Source of the DNA: JAKFWF01 sp963732635
GTDB lineage: Bacteria > Pseudomonadota > Alphaproteobacteria > Rhizobiales > Hyphomicrobiaceae
Assembly (NCBI GenBank): GCA_963732635.1
Contig: CAVTAL010000007.1
Coordinates: 124,001 to 188,000 of the forward strand
DNA length: 64,000 bases
Reading direction: 5' to 3'
Shown here: in pieces, positions 60,728 to 64,000 of the stretch
Position numbering within the stretch: position 1 is the first letter of the stretch
How the letters are laid out: every line of letters starts with the position of its first letter
Translations under genes and position numbers: made by a program
Notes under the pieces: model-generated
Database searches by the model: none
Seen by the model: the letters and a program-made list of their open reading frames with translations, nothing else
Told to the model about the DNA's origin: nothing

Positions 60728-61015
60728 TCAAGCGCCTTCAACGACCACGATGTCGAGCGTGCCGGCGCCTTCGCGCAGCTTGCGGGCGGCGGCGTACTCA
60801 GGCGAAAACGCGTAGGCCTTGGCCTGTTCGAAGCTATCGAATTCAAGCACGACGTTACGCGAAACGCCGACGCCTTCGGCCACCGTCATCTGGCCACCGC
60901 GCACCAGCGGCTTGCCGCCGTACTTCTTGATCGCCTCGCCGGCGGCGGCGGCATAGACCGCCCACTGCGTGCCGTTGGTGACGTTGGCGCGGGCGATGAC
61001 ATAACCCTTGGGCAT
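60728..61015 (-). CDS. DUF1330 family protein, copy 2
   Basis: 95 residues nearly the same as copy 1: MPKGYVIARANVTNGTQWAVY, GGKPLVRGGQMTVAEG, RNVVLEFDSFEQAKAYAFSPEY. The frame is open to 61147, but the ATG at 61015 has GAGGAG 7 bases upstream. It follows pyrF, with which DUF1330 genes are often found in Rhizobiales. Confidence 0.9.
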   Translation of the reverse strand: MPKGYVIARANVTNGTQWAVYAAAAGEAIKKYGGKPLVRGGQMTVAEGVGVSRNVVLEFDSFEQAKAYAFSPEYAAARKLREGAGTLDIVVVEGA

Positions 61016-61034
61016 TTGAAACTCCTCGAATTTT

Positions 61035-61751
61035 CTAGCCGCGCAAGGCGGCGCTGATTTCATTGACGATCGCGGCTGCAGCCGTCCTCGGATCGGCGGC
61101 CTCGGTGATAGGCCGGCCGACGACCAGATGTGTCGCACCTGCGCCAATCGCGATCAATGGCGTAACCGCGCGGGCCTGATCTCCCTTTTCCGCGCCGGCC
61201 GGGCGGATTCCGGGAGTGATGATCAGGAAATCGCTACCGACGGCAGCCCTGACCATCGACGCTTCCTGACCGGATGCGATGCAGCCGTCGAAGCCGGCTG
61301 CCTTGGCCATTTTCGCCCTATGCATCACGAGATCGGCTGGCGACACGCCGGCGATGCCCTGTTCGGCTAGGTCGGCTTGATCGAGGCTGGTCAGCACGGT
61401 GACGGCGAGCAATTTCAGCTTCGAGGTGCCGCGTCCGCGAACTGCCGCGGCAAGCGTCTTGCTGTCGTGGCCGTGCACGGTGAGGTAGTCGAGGCCGAGG
61501 CGGGCGACGTTGGCGGTGGCTTTCTCGACCGTGTTGCCGATGTCGAGCAGCTTCATGTCGAGGAACACTTGCCGACCCGCAGCCTTCAGGCCTTGCGCGA
61601 ATTCGAGACCGCCCCCGAATACCAGTTCGAGGCCCACCTTGTAGCAGGAAACGGTGTCGCCGAGTTGCTCGACAAGCCGGCGCGCATCGTCGACGGTCTT
61701 GACGTCGAGGGCGACAAAAAGGCGATCCTTCGGGGTGGTGGGTGCTGGCAT
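61035..61751 (-). CDS. pyrF: Orotidine 5'-phosphate decarboxylase
   Basis: 238 residues. FVALDVKTVDDARRLVEQLG, YKVGLELVFGGG, FLDMKLLDIGNTV (catalytic D-x-K-x-x-D), VTVLTS and the phosphate-binding TPGIRPAG and VVGRPI are complete. It makes UMP, the last step of pyrimidine synthesis. It heads the run pyrF-DUF1330-DUF1330-trmD. Confidence 0.96.
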   Translation of the reverse strand: MPAPTTPKDRLFVALDVKTVDDARRLVEQLGDTVSCYKVGLELVFGGGLEFAQGLKAAGRQVFLDMKLLDIGNTVEKATANVARLGLDYLTVHGHDSKTLAAAVRGRGTSKLKLLAVTVLTSLDQADLAEQGIAGVSPADLVMHRAKMAKAAGFDGCIASGQEASMVRAAVGSDFLIITPGIRPAGAEKGDQARAVTPLIAIGAGATHLVVGRPITEAADPRTAAAAIVNEISAALRG

Positions 61752-61773
61752 GTGGGTGTCCTCGTATCGCCTC

Positions 61774-61897
61774 GTAGGCTGGATTGGCGCGGCCCAATTG
61801 CTTGAATTTTCCCCGAATGTCTATTCCGTGCAAAACCCAGTGACCACACGCGGAGTGTTGGGTCACGGTCGCAAGTGGTCAGCCTAACCCAATATAC
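61774..61897. repeat. GTAGG family repeat, degenerate copy 4
   Basis: About 124 bases. The left end GTAGGCTGGATTGG and right end CCTAACCCAATATAC are altered, and the inner GTGTTGGGTCACGG is recognisable beside CACGCGGAGTGTTGGG. It lies in the 168-base gap between pyrF and hemW and looks like an old copy. Confidence 0.65.
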
Positions 61898-61919
61898 GCG
61901 TCGGCCATGGCCCGACCAA

Positions 61920-63131
61920 TCACCTATCGAGCGTCTCGAAGCTTGCCGATAATTCCTCGACCAGCTTGTTGAGTACGAAACGGCCGCGCGGCGTCGCGCG
62001 CAGGCGGTCGGTGTCGGCGAGATACTCGATCATGTCGAGGTCGATCAACTTCAACAATGCCGCAGCGCTTGGCTGCACGCCGCCGAGGCGGGCCAAGCGG
62101 GCGAGGTCGAGGCCTTCGGTAAGACGCAGCCCCATCAATAGCATCTCGTCGGCCTGTTCGTCGCGCGCGAGCGCGGTGTCCTCAGTCATGCCGTGCCCGC
62201 GTTCTTCGACGGCCGCTAGCCAGCGCTCCGGCGCGCGTTCCGTCGCGGTGGCGCGTCGCTGACCGTCGACGACGAGGCGCCCATGCGCGCCGGCGCCAAT
62301 GCCGGCGTATTCGCCGTAGCGCCAGTAAAGCTGGTTGTGCCGGCTCTCTTGGCCTGGGCGCGCGTGATTGGAAATCTCGTATCCGAAAAGTCCGGCTTCG
62401 GCGGTCATCGCCTGAGTTGCCGCGAACAGCTCGTCGGCGAGCTCCGGCACTGGCGTAGTGAGCTTGCCGGCCTTGTGCAGAGCCGCGAACGGAGTGTCTG
62501 GCTCGATGGTGAGTTGGTAGAGTGACAGGTGATCGCCCGCCATCTCGATCGCCTCGCGCAGCTCGGCGCACCACGGCCCCACTCCCTGACCGGGGCGCGC
62601 GTAGATGAGGTCGAAGGTGAAGCGCTCGAATGTGGCCCGCGCAATTTCGATCGCGGTGCGAGCCTCGGCTACCGAATGCAGTCGGCCAAGCGCCTTGAGA
62701 TCGGGATCGTTTAGCGCTTGTACGCCGAGCGAGACGCGATTGACGCCGGCGTTGCGATAGTCGCGAAAACGGCCGGCCTCGACACTCGATGGGTTGGCTT
62801 CGAGCGTGATTTCGGCTGTGGAGTCGATATGCCAGTTGCGGCCGATTTCATCAAGGATGCCGGTGACCGTCGCGGGCGTCATCAGCGAGGGCGTGCCGCC
62901 ACCGAAGAAGATACTCGATACGCGGCGCGGACCGGTGCGCTCTCGGGTATTTCGGATCTCCTGGACGTAGGCCGCCAGATAACGCTCCTGGTCGACGCCG
63001 CCGATACGGACGTGACTGTTGAAGTCGCAGTAAGGGCACTTCGAGGCGCAGAACGGCCAATGGACGTAAACGCCGAAACCGACGTCGTCCTGTATTGAAG
63101 TATTGTCGATCTGTTGGGTCGCGCGTTGCAT
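61920..63131 (-). CDS. hemW: HemW, radical SAM heme chaperone
   Basis: 403 residues. The radical SAM cluster motif CASKCPYCDFNSH sits near residues 28-40, followed by SSIFFGGGTPSL, EANPSS and GVNRVSLGVQALND. HemW-type proteins look like HemN but lack coproporphyrinogen oxidase activity in tested cases and deliver heme to respiratory enzymes. It follows rdgB on the same strand, the common alphaproteobacterial order rph-rdgB-hemW. Confidence 0.93.
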   Translation of the reverse strand: MQRATQQIDNTSIQDDVGFGVYVHWPFCASKCPYCDFNSHVRIGGVDQERYLAAYVQEIRNTRERTGPRRVSSIFFGGGTPSLMTPATVTGILDEIGRNWHIDSTAEITLEANPSSVEAGRFRDYRNAGVNRVSLGVQALNDPDLKALGRLHSVAEARTAIEIARATFERFTFDLIYARPGQGVGPWCAELREAIEMAGDHLSLYQLTIEPDTPFAALHKAGKLTTPVPELADELFAATQAMTAEAGLFGYEISNHARPGQESRHNQLYWRYGEYAGIGAGAHGRLVVDGQRRATATERAPERWLAAVEERGHGMTEDTALARDEQADEMLLMGLRLTEGLDLARLARLGGVQPSAAALLKLIDLDMIEYLADTDRLRATPRGRFVLNKLVEELSASFETLDR

Positions 63132-63153
63132 GACGACAGTGGTTTGCTCCCAT

Positions 63154-63190
63154 CCTCTCCCCTTACGCGGAATTGCGCGATGGGGAGAGG
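63154..63190 (-). other. Intercistronic hairpin between rdgB and hemW
   Basis: CCTCTCCCC (63154-63162) and GGGGAGAGG (63182-63190) form a perfect 9-pair stem with a 19-base loop. There is no T-tract, so a stability element or partial attenuator is more likely than a terminator. Confidence 0.45.
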
Positions 63191-63201
63191 GAACAATTCA
63201 A

Positions 63202-63810
63202 CTACCTCAAACACGCGTCCACGAACTTGGCGAATGCTAAGGCGCGGTGGCTGATGGCGTGTTTGGCATCTGGCTCCATCTCGCCGAAGGTCAGGTCCGC
63301 GCCGTCGGGAACGAACATCGGATCATAGCCGAAGCCTTTCTTGCCTCGCGCCGGCCATACTAAGCGACCGAACACTTGCCCCTCGAAGATTTCGGTGCGG
63401 CCGCCCGGCGTTGCGAGGCACAACGCGCAGGTGAAGTTGGCGCGCGGTCCCTCGCCCTTCCAGCCGTCGCGGGCTGTGATCTTATCGGCGACCCTTTTCA
63501 TTGCCGCCTTGAAGTCCTTCGATGGCCCCGCCCAACGAGCCGAGTAAATGCCGGGATCGCCGTCGAGACATTCAACTTCAAGGCCGCTGTCGTCCGATAG
63601 CGCCATCAAGTTGGCGGCGCTTGCCGCGGCGACTGCCTTGAGGCGGGCGTTGCCAGCGAACGTCTTTTCGGTCTCCTTGGGTTCGGGCAGGCGCAGGCTC
63701 AGTGCCGACACCGCATCCAGTCCGAACGGGCGCACGAGATCGTCGATCTCGGCGACCTTGCCGGGATTGTGGGTCGCAACCACGAGCTTGGTGCCGGGTT
63801 CCAGCAGCAT
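63202..63810 (-). CDS. rdgB: Non-canonical purine NTP pyrophosphatase (RdgB/Ham1)
   Basis: 202 residues. VVATHNPGKVAEI binds the nucleotide, with TFAGNARLKAVAAA, ALSDDSGLEVECLDGDPG, GFGYDPMFVPDG and SHRALAFAKF as further family motifs. It hydrolyses dITP and XTP to prevent their incorporation into DNA. Its start codon overlaps the rph stop by one base. Confidence 0.95.
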   Translation of the reverse strand: MLLEPGTKLVVATHNPGKVAEIDDLVRPFGLDAVSALSLRLPEPKETEKTFAGNARLKAVAAASAANLMALSDDSGLEVECLDGDPGIYSARWAGPSKDFKAAMKRVADKITARDGWKGEGPRANFTCALCLATPGGRTEIFEGQVFGRLVWPARGKKGFGYDPMFVPDGADLTFGEMEPDAKHAISHRALAFAKFVDACLR

Positions 63811-64000
63811 CAGGCCACCGTCAGTTTCTGCAGCGATACCAGTTCGTTGATACCCTTGCGGGCGAGAACCATCAGCGTGTCGAATTGATCTTGGCTGAAC
63901 GGTTCCTTCTCGGCGGTGCCCTGCACCTCAACAATGCCGCCCTTGCCGGTCATGACGAAGTTGGCGTCGGCATCGGCGTCGCTGTCCTCGGCGTAGTCGA
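63810..64000 (-). CDS. rph: Ribonuclease PH, C-terminal part (5' end outside window)
   Basis: Only the last 62 residues are visible: DYAEDSDADADANFVMTG, then GGIVEVQGTAE and FDTLMVLARKGI, the conserved C-terminal part of RNase PH, which trims tRNA 3' ends using phosphate. TGA at 63810-63812 overlaps the rdgB ATG by one base, so the two are translationally coupled. Confidence 0.9.
   Translation of the reverse strand, partial: DYAEDSDADADANFVMTGKGGIVEVQGTAEKEPFSQDQFDTLMVLARKGINELVSLQKLTVA

Noticed and set aside
1..64000. CRISPR arrays, insertion sequences with transposase, prophage or integrase genes
   Set aside because: None was found; the only repeats are short palindromic elements without coding capacity.

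Overview
The window is G+C-rich DNA from an alphaproteobacterium. It is most probably a member of the Hyphomicrobiales (Rhizobiales) close to Bradyrhizobium, Rhodopseudomonas or another Xanthobacteraceae/Nitrobacteraceae genus. The evidence is gene content and order: addA-trxA, a senC-like gene divergent from actS(regB)-actR(regA), mmcB, rph-rdgB-hemW, hisD next to a DUF2948 gene, an intracellular PHB depolymerase, and a formate dehydrogenase-N locus with DUF3305/DUF3306 genes. No phage, transposase, CRISPR array or integrase was seen. This is chromosome with metabolic accessory islands, peppered with palindromic repeats.

Layout. 1-8.3 kb: end of addA, trxA, a ketopantoate-reductase-like gene, an SMP-30 lactonase, a class A penicillin-binding protein and a YgjP-type metallopeptidase. 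8.6-13.5 kb: phaZ with a TGCA-type palindromic operator, an SCO-family gene that has lost its copper ligands, and the redox two-component pair ActS/ActR with two long palindromic elements between them. 13.5-19.1 kb: mmcB, a Lon-like protease translationally coupled to a partner gene, and a secreted DUF4832-type protein. 19.2-27 kb: TRAP transporter dctPQM and small-molecule enzymes (alcohol dehydrogenase, AhpD-like protein, two class III aminotransferases, a VOC protein). 27-32.7 kb: hydrolase, glycosyltransferase, and the infC-rpmI-rplT-pheS translation block. 32.7-40.2 kb: ppk2, a three-gene operon (PhnD-like protein, desaturase, DMSP-lyase-like cupin), hisD, DUF2948 and a DEAD-box helicase. 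40.4-45.3 kb: three polysaccharide genes, then tRNA-Thr(GGT). 45.3-58.6 kb: a WD40-cytochrome c fusion and a complete formate dehydrogenase-N locus. 58.6-64 kb: Mrp/ApbC, trmD, two DUF1330 genes, pyrF, hemW, rdgB and the end of rph.

The most interesting block is the formate dehydrogenase locus (about 46.6-58.6 kb). The structural genes (Cys-type FdhA, FdhB, FdhI) are preceded by a co-oriented run of accessory genes. These are a biotin/lipoate-ligase fold that lacks the ligase motifs, two proteins of uncharacterised families, DUF3305, DUF3306, a TorD chaperone fused to a DNA-binding helix-turn-helix, and a TAT-target peptide. A 52-residue membrane peptide follows the structural genes. A multi-cluster ferredoxin with an HdrA-like N-terminus is divergently transcribed. 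The arrangement suggests a dedicated maturation, electron-transfer and regulation module whose parts are mostly undescribed.

Four otherwise well-conserved genes (a GSA-type aminotransferase, the DEAD-box helicase, the polyferredoxin and apbC) each carry exactly one +1 frameshift. This is more likely base-insertion error in the assembly than real decay, but it needs read-level checking.
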